A DNA stretch of 15,558 bases from DASVWH01 sp036389715 (GCA_036389715.1 DASVWH010000067.1:1-15558), one strand, 5' to 3'; shown: positions 1-7,217, counted from the first letter of the stretch. The notes: generated by a model not told the origin, from the letters alone. Made by a program: numbers and translations.

Positions 1-233
1 CCCGCTTCCGGCTTGATAGAGAGAGCCGTTGCGTGGGGCGCGGCAATTTTTATAGCAGAAGGCTTGAGGGAGCGTCAAGCGGGGCCGATGGCGGGCGCAG
101 GGCCCGTGCGGGGCGCTTGCACGGTGGCCGGAAGTAGGAGAATATCTGTCGCTAATTGCAATCAGGACGGCTAATTTCAGAGACGAGTTCTTTTATCCTG
201 GCCGCGCTGGCTTGAGCGAGGGAGAGTGTTGGC
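1..233. other. Intergenic left edge, no gene seen
   Basis: I see no credible coding region in this stretch. It is GC-rich apart from the AT-rich patches at 46-56 and 147-182. A weak promoter-like pair reads rightward: TTGCGT at 29-34 and TATAGC at 51-56, with a 16-nt spacer. It could serve the esterase gene but is far from consensus. Purine-rich GAGGGAGAG at about 218-226 is a plausible ribosome-binding site for the ATG at 234. Confidence 0.4.
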
Positions 234-971
234 ATGGAGCGTCGTGAGACCACTTGGTACAGTCAGAATCTGGGGATGGAGATGCCGCTGGTGGCCTACG
301 GGCACGCGGGCTACCCCTTGTTGATGTTTCCGACCGCGGCGGCCGATTACCTGGAATACGAGAGATTCCAGTTGATAGACGCCATCCGCCCGCTGATCGA
401 AGCGGGGAAGGTGCGCGCCTTTTCCATCAATAGCGTCAATCGCTACAGCCTGCTCAACGAGCAGGCCCCGCCGCCGCTCAAGGCGGAGCTGCTGGCCCGC
501 TATGATAAATATGTAACGGACGAGGTGCTGCCGCTGATTCGTCAGGAGACGCGCGATGAACGGGCCAGGCCGCTCGTGACCGGCGCGAGCCTCGGTGCAT
601 TTCTCTCGGCCAACGCCTACTTTCGTCACCCGGACCTGCTGCGCGGAGTGATAGCGATGAGCGGCAGCTACGACGTGCGCTCCTACCTGCGCGGCTATTA
701 CGACGATAACGTCTACTTCAATAACCCCGCAGACTACCTGCCGAACTTAAACGACGATTATTACCTGCCGCTCCTCAGACGCGCCGACGCCATCTACATC
801 CTCTCCGGGCAGGGAGCGTATGAAGCGCCGGAGAGAAGCCGCCAACTCTCGAAGATTCTATCCCTGAAGGGCATCCCGCACACGCTCGATCTCTGGGGGC
901 ACGACGTGGACCACGACTGGCCCTGGTGGCGCAAGATGCTGCCCTATTACCTTGGCAAGCTGTTCGGCTGA
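234..971 (+). CDS. Putative alpha/beta-hydrolase esterase
   Basis: A 245-residue cytoplasmic protein with no signal peptide. It resembles the esterase D/feruloyl-esterase-like alpha/beta hydrolases often annotated simply as 'esterase'. The nucleophile elbow is GASLG at residues 117-121, making Ser119 the likely catalytic serine. The stretch after it (GVIAMSGSYD, 138-147) fits the strand and turn seen in this fold. The C-terminal WGHDVDHDWP (221-230) probably supplies the catalytic histidine, His223 or His227. I could not assign the acidic residue with confidence. The start is supported by a purine-rich GAGGGAGAG 7-8 nt upstream. The gene stands alone and converges on the penicillin-binding protein gene, with a large palindrome between them. 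The substrate cannot be told from sequence. Confidence 0.8.
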   Translation: MERRETTWYSQNLGMEMPLVAYGHAGYPLLMFPTAAADYLEYERFQLIDAIRPLIEAGKVRAFSINSVNRYSLLNEQAPPPLKAELLARYDKYVTDEVLPLIRQETRDERARPLVTGASLGAFLSANAYFRHPDLLRGVIAMSGSYDVRSYLRGYYDDNVYFNNPADYLPNLNDDYYLPLLRRADAIYILSGQGAYEAPERSRQLSKILSLKGIPHTLDLWGHDVDHDWPWWRKMLPYYLGKLFG

Positions 972-1023
972 GCGGCGATTGAAGTCCGAGCTTAAAGGCC
1001 CGGGCGGTTAACGGCGGGAAGCC

Positions 1024-1071
1024 GGAGAGGCTGCCTTCATAAGCTCATGAGCTTATGAAGGCAGCCTCTCC
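1024..1071. terminator. Perfect 48-bp palindrome between convergent genes
   Basis: Bases 1024-1047 are the exact reverse complement of 1048-1071. The arms start GGAGAGGCTGCC and the centre is CATG. It lies between the esterase stop (971) and the PBP stop (1102), which are convergent, so a bidirectional terminator is the simplest role. There is no loop and no T-tract on either side, which is atypical for an intrinsic terminator. A cruciform-forming site or a repeat-element remnant remains possible. Confidence 0.6.
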
Positions 1072-1101
1072 AGTTTCCAGACGTGTCTCGACGGTCTGCG
1101 C

Positions 1102-3675
1102 TTAAGGCTCGTCCGTCCCCTTCTTGCCCTTCTTCCTGGGCGGCTCCACCTCGCGCGGGCGTGTGGCGGCGGGCGCGGGCAGGCTGTCCGTGCGCGGCGC
1201 GGCCGTCTCCGTCTTCTTCGGAGCGTTGGCCGGAGGCATCACCGGAGGCTCGTCCGTCTTGGGAGCGGGCGGCAGCGTGACCTGTTCGAGCTTCGGGTTC
1301 GTGATGGCGGACGGGGAATCATCGCCGCTGCTGCTGACGCGGCGGCTGACGGCACGCCTGACCAGGAGGTCCGCCGTCTGCTCGTCGAGCATCTCGCGCT
1401 GGCGCTGCTTCTGCAACTCCTTCATGTCTTCGGGCATGCCGGGCGCTTTCTCAAAGTCCTCCTTCGGCTTGTCCTTGAGAAAATCCTTCATGAAGGTAAC
1501 GAAGAAGGGGAGCGCGCCGTGCCCGCCCGTCATGTCGTTGCCGAGCGGCTTCTTGCGGCCCGGATAACCCATCCAGACGCCCGTCACGTAGGTCGGCGTG
1601 TAGCCGATGAACCAGACATCCGTGTGATCGTTGACGGTCCCGGTCTTGCCTGCGACCGGGACGCCGAGAGCCTGTGCGCCCGAGGCCGTTCCGCCGCCTG
1701 AAGTCACGCCGCGCATCATCGCAACCATCGTCAGCGCGACGTACTCGCTCGTCACCTTGTAGGTCGTCTTCTCCCATTCTTCGAGGACAGCGCCGTCCCT
1801 GTCCACGACGCGGCGAATCAGGTGCGGCTCGACGCGAATACCCTTGTTCGGGAAGGCCGAGTAGGCCGAGACCATCTGGATCAGCGGCACTTCCGTCGCG
1901 CCGAGAGCCGAGGGCAGGTAGGGAGCCATCGGGACCGTGATGCCGAAACGCCGCACCATCTGCGCGCCGGTCTGAATGCCGACCGTTTGCAGCAGGTGAA
2001 CGGCAGGGATGTTGAGAGACTTGGCGAGCGCGATCTTCATCGGCACATCGCCGTTGCCGGTCGAGCCGTCGTAGTTGTGCGGTATCCAATCGCCGATGTG
2101 AATCGGCGCGCCGCTGACCTTGGAATCCGGCGTCATCCCCCATTCGAGCGCCGCCGTGTAGATGAAGGGCTTGAAGGCCGAGCCGGTCTGGCGATAAGCC
2201 TGCGTCGCGTTGTTGAACTTGCCTGTGTAGAAGTCGTAGCCGCCGACCATTGCGACGACCTCGCCCGTCTTGGCGTTGAGCGTCACCATCGCGCCCTGCA
2301 CAGCCGGTATCTGCGAGAGGGCGACCTGCAACCGCTGCCCCTTCTCGTCCACTTCCTTGATCTCGAACTCGGCCAGGTCTCCGGGCTTGAACTCAGACTT
2401 CGGCTGGCGGCCGGACCAGCCCATGTCCTTGGCCGTGACCGTCGCTATGTACTTGCCAAAGCGCACCAGGGCCTCGTTCTTCGCCTGGTCCACCTTCATC
2501 ACCAGGCCCATCAGGAACTCGCCCTGTTCGTACTTGTTGCCGTACCAGTCAGGATGCCTGTAGCCGTCCAACTGCTGCTGCGAGACGTTGGTCGCGCCGT
2601 TGCTGGCGGCCGTGCCGATGTTGACGTAGCCGCCGCGCCAGCCGCCGTGCGTCCGGTCGTACTGGCGCAACCCCGCACGGACCACCTCGACAGCCTTCTT
2701 CTGCGCCTCGACGTTGATGGTCGTGTAAACCTTGAGCCCGCCCTGCGCCACGCGCGTCGTATACTTGTCTTCCAAATCCTGCCTGATCTGCTCGACCGGG
2801 TAAGCGAAGACGGAGGAGCGCTCCTGCGATTGGTAGTAGGCAGTGTCGGCCAGCCTGATCGGCTTGGCCTTGGCCGCGTCGGCCTCTCCCTGCGAGACGA
2901 AACCGTTCTTGGCCATCTGCTCCAGCACCAGGTCGCGGCGGACCTTGGCGGCCTGCGGATTGACGGTCGGCGAATAATCGCTCGGGGCTTTCGGAATCCC
3001 GGCCAGCAGCGCCGCCTCTTCAATCGCCAAATCTTTGGCCTGCTTGCCGAAGTAGGTCTCGGCCGCGGCCTCGAACCCGTAGGAGTTCGCGCCGAGGAAG
3101 ACGTGGTTGACGTACATCTCCATGATCTGGTTCTTCGTATAGTAGCGTTCGATCTGGAGAGCCATCACCCATTCGTTGACCTTGCGCTCAAGCGTCTGCT
3201 CCTTCGAGAGGAAGAGGTTCTTGGCCAGTTGCTGCGTCAGCGTCGAGCCGCCCTCGCGCTTGCCTCTCAGGTTGCTGATGGCCGCGCCGATGATGCGAAT
3301 CGGGTCAATGCCGACGTGGTCGTAGAAGCGCGCGTCCTCGATGGCGAGAATGGCGTTCTTAACCTGCGCCGGGACCTCCTCATACTTGAGCGGGATGCGC
3401 TTCTCTATCGCAAACTCTCCGATGACGGTCTCGCCGTCGTCGGCGTAGATGCGCGTCACCACGCTCGGACGATAGGTCGCCAGCGAAGCCACTTCCTGCG
3501 CGGCGTTTGAGTAGTTGATTTCGTAAGCGGCGATGATGCCGGTTAATCCTCCGGCGGCAATCGCCAGCAAGAGCACGGCCGGAAGCCAGAAGCGACGAAG
3601 CAGGTGTCGGCGGCGCGCTGCGGGGGGCGCTGCCGTCTGGCGCGAAGCGGAAGCGCCGAGGGTTCTGGAAGACAT
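1102..3675 (-). CDS. Class A penicillin-binding protein 1A (bifunctional)
   Basis: An 857-residue membrane-anchored peptidoglycan synthase. It polymerises lipid II glycan chains and cross-links stem peptides on the outer face of the inner membrane. An arginine-rich cytoplasmic tail precedes one membrane segment at about residues 29-51. The GT51 glycosyltransferase domain follows, with EDARFYDH (Glu113 likely catalytic), GGSTLTQQLAKN (142-153) and the YVNHVFLG region. The transpeptidase domain has SAFK (Ser499/Lys502), SLN (553-555) and KTG (677-679). An insert of about 140 residues (roughly 320-460) holds an OB-like linker. The tail after about 795 is rich in Pro, Lys and Thr and low in complexity. 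All catalytic motifs are intact. The ATG at 3675 has an AAAAGGA ribosome site 7 nt upstream. The gene is monocistronic with its own TATAAT. mrcA/ponA-like; the exact symbol is uncertain. Confidence 0.95.
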   Translation of the reverse strand: MSSRTLGASASRQTAAPPAARRRHLLRRFWLPAVLLLAIAAGGLTGIIAAYEINYSNAAQEVASLATYRPSVVTRIYADDGETVIGEFAIEKRIPLKYEEVPAQVKNAILAIEDARFYDHVGIDPIRIIGAAISNLRGKREGGSTLTQQLAKNLFLSKEQTLERKVNEWVMALQIERYYTKNQIMEMYVNHVFLGANSYGFEAAAETYFGKQAKDLAIEEAALLAGIPKAPSDYSPTVNPQAAKVRRDLVLEQMAKNGFVSQGEADAAKAKPIRLADTAYYQSQERSSVFAYPVEQIRQDLEDKYTTRVAQGGLKVYTTINVEAQKKAVEVVRAGLRQYDRTHGGWRGGYVNIGTAASNGATNVSQQQLDGYRHPDWYGNKYEQGEFLMGLVMKVDQAKNEALVRFGKYIATVTAKDMGWSGRQPKSEFKPGDLAEFEIKEVDEKGQRLQVALSQIPAVQGAMVTLNAKTGEVVAMVGGYDFYTGKFNNATQAYRQTGSAFKPFIYTAALEWGMTPDSKVSGAPIHIGDWIPHNYDGSTGNGDVPMKIALAKSLNIPAVHLLQTVGIQTGAQMVRRFGITVPMAPYLPSALGATEVPLIQMVSAYSAFPNKGIRVEPHLIRRVVDRDGAVLEEWEKTTYKVTSEYVALTMVAMMRGVTSGGGTASGAQALGVPVAGKTGTVNDHTDVWFIGYTPTYVTGVWMGYPGRKKPLGNDMTGGHGALPFFVTFMKDFLKDKPKEDFEKAPGMPEDMKELQKQRQREMLDEQTADLLVRRAVSRRVSSSGDDSPSAITNPKLEQVTLPPAPKTDEPPVMPPANAPKKTETAAPRTDSLPAPAATRPREVEPPRKKGKKGTDEP

Positions 3676-3778
3676 AAAGCGGTCCTTTTCAAATGAAGGC
3701 CGGAGCGCGGAACAGGCCGCGACTTGGCCTTAGATAAAATCCGAAGCGGTCGGGAAGACTCTTACTCGCTGGCCCGAG

Positions 3779-3784
3779 ATTATA
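3779..3784 (-). promoter_or_regulatory. -10 box of the PBP1A gene promoter
   Basis: On the minus strand this reads a perfect TATAAT. It would start transcription near 3772, giving a leader of about 97 nt before the ATG at 3675. The -35 region at 17 nt spacing is poor (TTCATC), so the promoter may be weak or activator-dependent. The repeat element begins about 30 bp upstream of this box. Confidence 0.5.
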
Positions 3785-3815
3785 ACGCAACCCGGTGCAA
3801 GGATGAAGGAAAGCG

Positions 3816-3904
3816 ATTGATTCACCGGGCCATTGATTCATTTACTCATTTGGCTGAGAGGGCCGTCTGGTCACTGGCCGCCGGTAGTTAAATGAATCAA
3901 TGAT
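3816..3904 (-). repeat. Dispersed inverted-repeat element, copy 1
   Basis: An imperfect hairpin-forming element between the divergent PBP and tmRNA promoters. The arms CATTGATTCATTTA (3831-3844) and its exact complement (3889-3902) are 14 bp long around a 44-nt GC-rich centre. A further ATTGATTCA at 3816-3824 lies outside the left arm. Its reverse complement matches copy 2 at 6370-6443 at 64 of 74 positions without gaps, including 25 identical bases (3880-3904). No open reading frame is present. It is REP- or MITE-like in form, but I do not recognise the family. Confidence 0.75.
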
Positions 3905-4006
3905 GACCCGATGAAATGACCGGACGCCTCGCCGGGTTAATCCTTAAAGGCTGCCTAAATTGATGAATAATTAGACTTAGTTTGCCGTTGAAAGGCCCGC
4001 CCGGCT

Positions 4007-4035
4007 TTGACCGGACGTGTTCGAGGGGGTATAAT
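4007..4035 (+). promoter_or_regulatory. Promoter of the tmRNA gene
   Basis: TTGACC at 4007-4012 and a perfect TATAAT at 4030-4035 are separated by exactly 17 nt. The predicted transcript start is about 4042, roughly 10 nt before the mature 5' end, as expected for an RNase P-processed precursor. This is the strongest sigma-70-type promoter in the window, which suits an abundant stable RNA. Confidence 0.85.
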
Positions 4036-4051
4036 TTGAACAGTCGCTTAT

Positions 4052-4417
4052 GGGGGCGACAGGCTTCGACAGGAGTCATGATCGTTGAATGGATGCATGC
4101 CGGGCTTCTCTATGCAGCTCGTTAAAAAGCGTAGGGAAACACAATTGCCAACACTGAATTGGCTCTCGCTGCCTAATTAAGCCGCGAGCGTCTCGCCGCA
4201 AGTTGCTCATGCGCGCGGAATGAGATGTCACCCAGATGAGCTGGTCCGCTCCTTCGGTCCGTGGGAGCGGGTAAGATTAAGTCGGGCTAGTCCGCGCAGA
4301 GGTCTTCGTCGCTTCACTTACTCTGCACCGGGCGAAATCAGAAAAGAGAAGCGGCTAAGCATTGTAGATTCCATCGGCGGCGGCTCTTGGATCCGAGTTC
4401 GATTCTCGGCGCCTCCA
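4052..4417 (+). ncRNA. ssrA: tmRNA (transfer-messenger RNA, one-piece)
   Basis: The 10Sa RNA of trans-translation. It enters stalled ribosomes with SmpB, carries alanine and adds a degradation tag. The 5' GGGGGCG (4052-4058) pairs with the 3' CGCCTCC (4410-4416) to form the acceptor stem, with one G-U pair. Base 4417 is the discriminator A. CCA is not encoded (the genome reads TTA) and must be added after transcription. The T arm is CCGAG-TTCGATT-CTCGG (4393-4409). GGCGACAGGCTTCGACAGG just after the 5' end is the typical tmRNA D-loop-region signature. The tag frame starts at GCC 4147 and ends at TAA 4174-4176. It encodes ANTELALAA, giving AANTELALAA after the charged alanine. At about 366 nt the length is normal. 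A promoter and a terminator flank it. Confidence 0.96.
4147..4176 (+). other. tmRNA tag-peptide reading frame
   Basis: The resume codon GCC at 4147 opens nine codons, A-N-T-E-L-A-L-A-A, then TAA. The ending LALAA matches the usual protease-recognition tail (compare ALAA in the E. coli tag). The frame lies downstream of the AC/A-rich resume context, as expected. Confidence 0.9.
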
Positions 4418-4440
4418 TTATTCATTTTCAACGACTCGGG

Positions 4441-4475
4441 AAAGTCTCGTCGCTCGCGGCGAGACTTTTCTCGTC
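4441..4475 (+). terminator. Intrinsic terminator of the tmRNA gene
   Basis: A 12-bp stem (4441-4452 with 4457-4468, one G-U pair) closes a CTCG tetraloop. It is followed by a T-rich run (TTTTCTCGTCT, 4466-4476). It starts 24 nt after the tmRNA 3' end. This is a textbook Rho-independent terminator and separates tmRNA from murI transcription. Confidence 0.9.
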
Positions 4476-4583
4476 TCCATCCAAAACAACCGGGCTCGAA
4501 CTTCAACTCCGTAGAGAGCCGCGCGCCATTGCCGGAAGAGCCGCGAGTCTTCAACGTCTGCGGGCGGAAAGGTCACGCGCGCT

Positions 4584-4639
4584 TTGACTATTAATCGAAA
4601 CCCTCTATGATTCTGAGCTTTCGCGGGCAGAGAATCATA
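4584..4639 (+). promoter_or_regulatory. Promoter of murI-rph with overlapping inverted repeat
   Basis: TTGACT (4584-4589) and TATGAT (4606-4611) are 16 nt apart and predict a start near 4618, about 108 nt before the murI ATG. The -10 box is part of a 9-bp inverted repeat, TATGATTCT at 4606-4614 and AGAATCATA at 4631-4639. Its 16-nt centre covers the predicted transcript start. It could be an operator or only a leader hairpin; the sequence cannot decide. Confidence 0.6.
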
Positions 4640-4726
4640 ATGGGGCGGGCACGGGAAGGGGCCCGCTCGCGCGGAGTTGATTCGACGACATCGGCTCGCG
4701 TCTTCGACAAGCCAGGCTCTCGTTAA

Positions 4727-5626
4727 ATGACCGCGAAGGGTAAACTTTTGAAACGCAACCTGCCCATCGGAATATTCGACAGCGGCGTCGGCGGCCTGAC
4801 CGTCTACCGCGCGCTGCACGAGCGCCTGCCAGACGAGCGCTTCGTTTATCTGGGCGATACGGCGCGCGTGCCCTACGGGACGAAGTCGCTCGCGACGGTT
4901 GAGCGCTACGCGATTGAGAACTCGCGCTTTCTGGAAGCGCACGGCATCAAGCTGCTGGTCGTCGCGTGCAATACTGCCTCCGCGCTCGCGCTGCCCGCGA
5001 TTCGCCGCGCGGTTGGCGTTGACGTGATCGGCGTCATCGAGCCGGGGGCGCGTGCGGCAGTAGAGTCTTCAGCCGCCGCGACCGACGAGCGCGGCATCGG
5101 CGTGATTGCGACCGAAGCCACCGTCCAGAGCCGCGCATACTCCGGCGCGATTGCCAGGCTTGCCCCTGCCGTCAGGGTCGTCGAGCGAGCGTGCCCGCTC
5201 TTCGTCGCACTGGCCGAAGAGGGCTGGGCCGCGACGGACGTGGCGCGCTCGGTCGCCGCGGAGTATTTGCTGGAACTCAAGCGGGAGAATGTCGGCACGC
5301 TCGTCCTCGGCTGTACGCACTATCCTATCCTGCGCAGCGTGATTGCGGAGACGATGGGCGCGCGCGTCCGCTTGATTGATTCGGGCGAAGCGACGGCGCA
5401 TGATGTCGCTTCGCTGCTGGGCTCGAAGGGGCTGGCGCGCGAGGCCGGGCCGGAGCAGGAGCCTGCGGGCGTGCGCGAGCGTCATCTCTGCGATGATCTG
5501 GACCACTTTTATGTGACGGATGCGGCCGAGCGTTTCAGCCGTGTCGCCGAAAGATTCCTGGGAAGCGCGCCCTCCGTCCTGGAGGCCGTCGAAGTTTGGG
5601 GACATGATGAGCTTCACACGCACTGA
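4727..5626 (+). CDS. murI: Glutamate racemase
   Basis: A 299-residue cytoplasmic enzyme that interconverts L- and D-glutamate without a cofactor, supplying D-Glu for peptidoglycan stem peptides. The Asp/Glu racemase two-cysteine signature is complete: IGIFDSGVGGLTV near the N-terminus, VVACNTASA with Cys81 and VLGCTHYPIL with Cys196. YLGDTARVPYGTK (41-53) is the conserved substrate-loop region. Length is slightly above the usual 260-290. The ATG at 4727 lacks a good ribosome site. A TTG at 4748 has AAGGG 7 nt upstream (4736-4740) and would trim seven residues before the conserved domain, so it is a credible alternative start. The gene overlaps rph by 23 nt, so the two are probably cotranscribed and translationally coupled. 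Confidence 0.96.
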   Translation: MTAKGKLLKRNLPIGIFDSGVGGLTVYRALHERLPDERFVYLGDTARVPYGTKSLATVERYAIENSRFLEAHGIKLLVVACNTASALALPAIRRAVGVDVIGVIEPGARAAVESSAAATDERGIGVIATEATVQSRAYSGAIARLAPAVRVVERACPLFVALAEEGWAATDVARSVAAEYLLELKRENVGTLVLGCTHYPILRSVIAETMGARVRLIDSGEATAHDVASLLGSKGLAREAGPEQEPAGVRERHLCDDLDHFYVTDAAERFSRVAERFLGSAPSVLEAVEVWGHDELHTH

Positions 5627-6338
5627 TGGACGCGCGGCCAACGAGCTGCGCCCGGTTCGCATTACGCCCGGCTACCTGCCCTATGCGGAGGGCTCGGCCT
5701 TGATCGAGATGGGGGAGACGCGCGTCATCTGCACCGCCTCCATCGAAGAGCGCGTCCCGCCGTTTCTGCGCAATCGCGGCCAGGGCTGGGTGACGGCGGA
5801 ATACGCCATGCTCCCACGCTCGACCATGCAAAGGACCAATCGTGAGACAGGGCGCGGCGGCCCCTCCGGCCGGACGCACGAGATTCAGCGCCTGATCGGG
5901 CGCAGCCTGCGCGCCGTCGTCAATACGGCGCTGCTCGGCGAACGCACCATCACGCTCGATTGCGATGTCTTGCAGGCCGACGGCGGCACTCGCACGGCCA
6001 GCATCACGGGCGCGTATGTCGCCTTCGCGCTGGCCTGCCGTCGCCTTCAGAGCATGGGCAAAATCGGGCGCAATCCGCTGACGGGAGACGTGGCCGCCGT
6101 CAGCGTCGGGATAGTCAAGGGCGAGCCGCTGCTGGACCTGAAATATGACGAGGACTCGCGCGCCGAAGTGGATATGAACGTCGTCTGCACGGGCGACGGA
6201 CGCTTCATAGAGGTCCAGGGCACGGCCGAAGGCGCGCCCTTCACACGCGAAGAGATGGACCGTCTCCTCGTGCTCGCCACGCGCGGCATAGAGGACCTCC
6301 ACCGCCTTCAACTCGCCGCCCTTGAAAAGCAGGGATAG
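5604..6338 (+). CDS. rph: Ribonuclease PH
   Basis: A 244-residue phosphorolytic 3'-5' exoribonuclease that trims tRNA 3' ends and takes part in rRNA turnover. It works as a hexameric ring. Family hallmarks are complete: DGRAANELRPVRI at the start, the RTNRETGRGGPSGRTHEIQR region (77-96), phosphate-binding GGTR (127-130), the catalytic acidic cluster YDEDSRAEVDMN (181-192; Asp184 and Asp190 match the known catalytic pair) and FIEVQGTAEGAPF (201-213). The frame stays open further upstream inside murI. I chose the ATG at 5604 (a second ATG is at 5607) because the homologous region begins a few residues later and GGGG lies just before it. It overlaps the end of murI by 23 nt. Length is normal for the family. 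Confidence 0.96.
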   Translation: MMSFTRTDGRAANELRPVRITPGYLPYAEGSALIEMGETRVICTASIEERVPPFLRNRGQGWVTAEYAMLPRSTMQRTNRETGRGGPSGRTHEIQRLIGRSLRAVVNTALLGERTITLDCDVLQADGGTRTASITGAYVAFALACRRLQSMGKIGRNPLTGDVAAVSVGIVKGEPLLDLKYDEDSRAEVDMNVVCTGDGRFIEVQGTAEGAPFTREEMDRLLVLATRGIEDLHRLQLAALEKQG

Positions 6339-6348
6339 CAGGGAAACG

Positions 6349-6458
6349 ATTGATTCATTGATTCATCTAATCATTGATTCATTTAACTACCGGCAGCCCC
6401 TGACTAAACGGCCCTGGCAGCTAAATGACCAAATGAATCAATGATTAAATGACTAAAT
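6349..6458 (+). repeat. Dispersed inverted-repeat element, copy 2
   Basis: It begins 11 nt after the rph stop. The arms 6357-6384 and 6431-6458 are complementary at 25 of 28 positions, with an uninterrupted 16-bp core (6369-6384 with 6431-6446). The centre is a 46-nt GC-richer loop containing ACTACCGGC. Extra ATTGATTCA units lie at the left end. Bases 6370-6443 match the reverse complement of copy 1 (3831-3904) at 64 of 74 positions. The hairpin may help end murI-rph transcription, although no T-run follows it. No coding frame is present. Confidence 0.75.
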
Positions 6459-6540
6459 TCTCTCCGCCTGCTGTCTGTGCAACGCGGCGAGGTGCGGCGC
6501 GCATCTGAGCGTTTGATTCGAGCCTTTTGGACTCTCCCGG

Positions 6541-6564
6541 CCCGTGAGAGTTTCGCTCTTCGGG
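6541..6564 (+). other. Hairpin in the leader of the secreted-protein gene
   Basis: CCCG (6541-6544) pairs with CGGG (6561-6564). The inner GAGAG (6546-6550) pairs with CTCTT (6556-6560, one G-U pair) around a TTTCG loop, with a one-base bulge at 6545. It lies about 50 nt before the next ATG and has no T-tract. A leader structure seems likelier than a terminator. Confidence 0.4.
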
Positions 6565-6614
6565 AGCGCCAGCGTGATTATTAACCGGACATATTTGAAG
6601 AGGAGTTTTTCCCT

Positions 6615-7136
6615 ATGTTACGACGCCTGACTATGGCCCTGGCCCTCGGCTTTGCCCTGGCGCTTATTTCCGCGACGGCGATAAAGGCGCAGCAGGTCGT
6701 TTATTCGAGCGACAACGTCGAGTACAGCCTGGAGCTTCCGTCGTCCGCCTGGCGGGTCATCCAGGAGCCAGACAGTGTTCACCAGCACGCCGAGTTCATC
6801 TACGGTGATCGCAATGACGGCTTTCTGCGTGTCCGCAAGGAGATCGTTGACGCGGGCACGACCGTTTCCGACCTGGCGCGACGTGACCAGGAGCAGAAGC
6901 TGCGCTTTCAGACCGGCTATGTCGAGGGCAAAGAGGAGCAGTTCAGCGGGCGCTTAAAGGGCATCACGCTGGCTTACGAGTACACGAGCGGCGGCAAGCA
7001 GATGGCCGGTCGTCTCTACTACCTGCAAGCCGACAACCGCACCATCTACGCGCTGCGCTTCACGGGGCTGCGCGACAAGCTGGCGCGGATACGCAATCAG
7101 ACAGACTCCATTGCTCGCAGCTTTCATCTCAAGTAA
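6615..7136 (+). CDS. Secreted protein of unknown function
   Basis: A 173-residue protein with a clear Sec signal peptide: MLRR, a hydrophobic core to about residue 22, and probable cleavage after IKA (residue 25). No lipobox cysteine is present, so it is predicted to be a soluble periplasmic or secreted protein. The mature part has alternating strands and one basic helix (DLARRDQEQKLRFQ), ending YALRFTGLRDKL...SIARSFHLK. That pattern of a YALRFTG strand followed by a final helix with a 'SIA.SF' end recalls the PsbP/DcrB (DUF1795)-like fold. I offer this as a weak structural guess, not an identification. A strong ribosome site, GAAGAGGAG (6597-6605), lies 9 nt before the ATG. It is probably monocistronic, with a hairpin terminator after it. 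Confidence 0.8.
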   Translation: MLRRLTMALALGFALALISATAIKAQQVVYSSDNVEYSLELPSSAWRVIQEPDSVHQHAEFIYGDRNDGFLRVRKEIVDAGTTVSDLARRDQEQKLRFQTGYVEGKEEQFSGRLKGITLAYEYTSGGKQMAGRLYYLQADNRTIYALRFTGLRDKLARIRNQTDSIARSFHLK

Positions 7137-7173
7137 CGCTTCTCTCTTTCTAGCATCATCTTCAAAGATTCAA

Positions 7174-7217
7174 GGCCGCCCGTCGCTCTCCGAAAAGCGC
7201 GGGCGGTCGCTGCTTTT
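7174..7217 (+). terminator. Probable intrinsic terminator after the secreted-protein gene
   Basis: CCGCCCG (7176-7182) pairs with CGGGCGG (7200-7206), and the inner CGCT pairs with AGCG across a single bulged T. Together this makes an 11-bp GC-rich stem. The T-run that follows is short and late (TTTT at 7214-7217), so termination may be only partly efficient. Confidence 0.6.

Noticed and set aside
1822..3510. A long plus-strand open frame (562 codons) antisense to the PBP gene
   Set aside because: It lies wholly inside the PBP coding region, has arginine- and leucine-rich composition with no family motif, and is typical of antisense frames in GC-rich genes.
3816..3904. CRISPR-like repeat from the recurring ATTGATTCA units
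   Set aside because: Units are short, unevenly spaced and arranged as inverted arms; there are no equal spacers and no cas genes.
4387..4417. Possible separate tRNA at the T-arm-like sequence
   Set aside because: The T arm and acceptor half belong to the tmRNA; there is no anticodon arm.
4220..4594. Short open frames across the tmRNA 3' part and terminator
   Set aside because: They overlap a structured RNA with a clear acceptor stem, T arm and terminator, and have no ribosome site.
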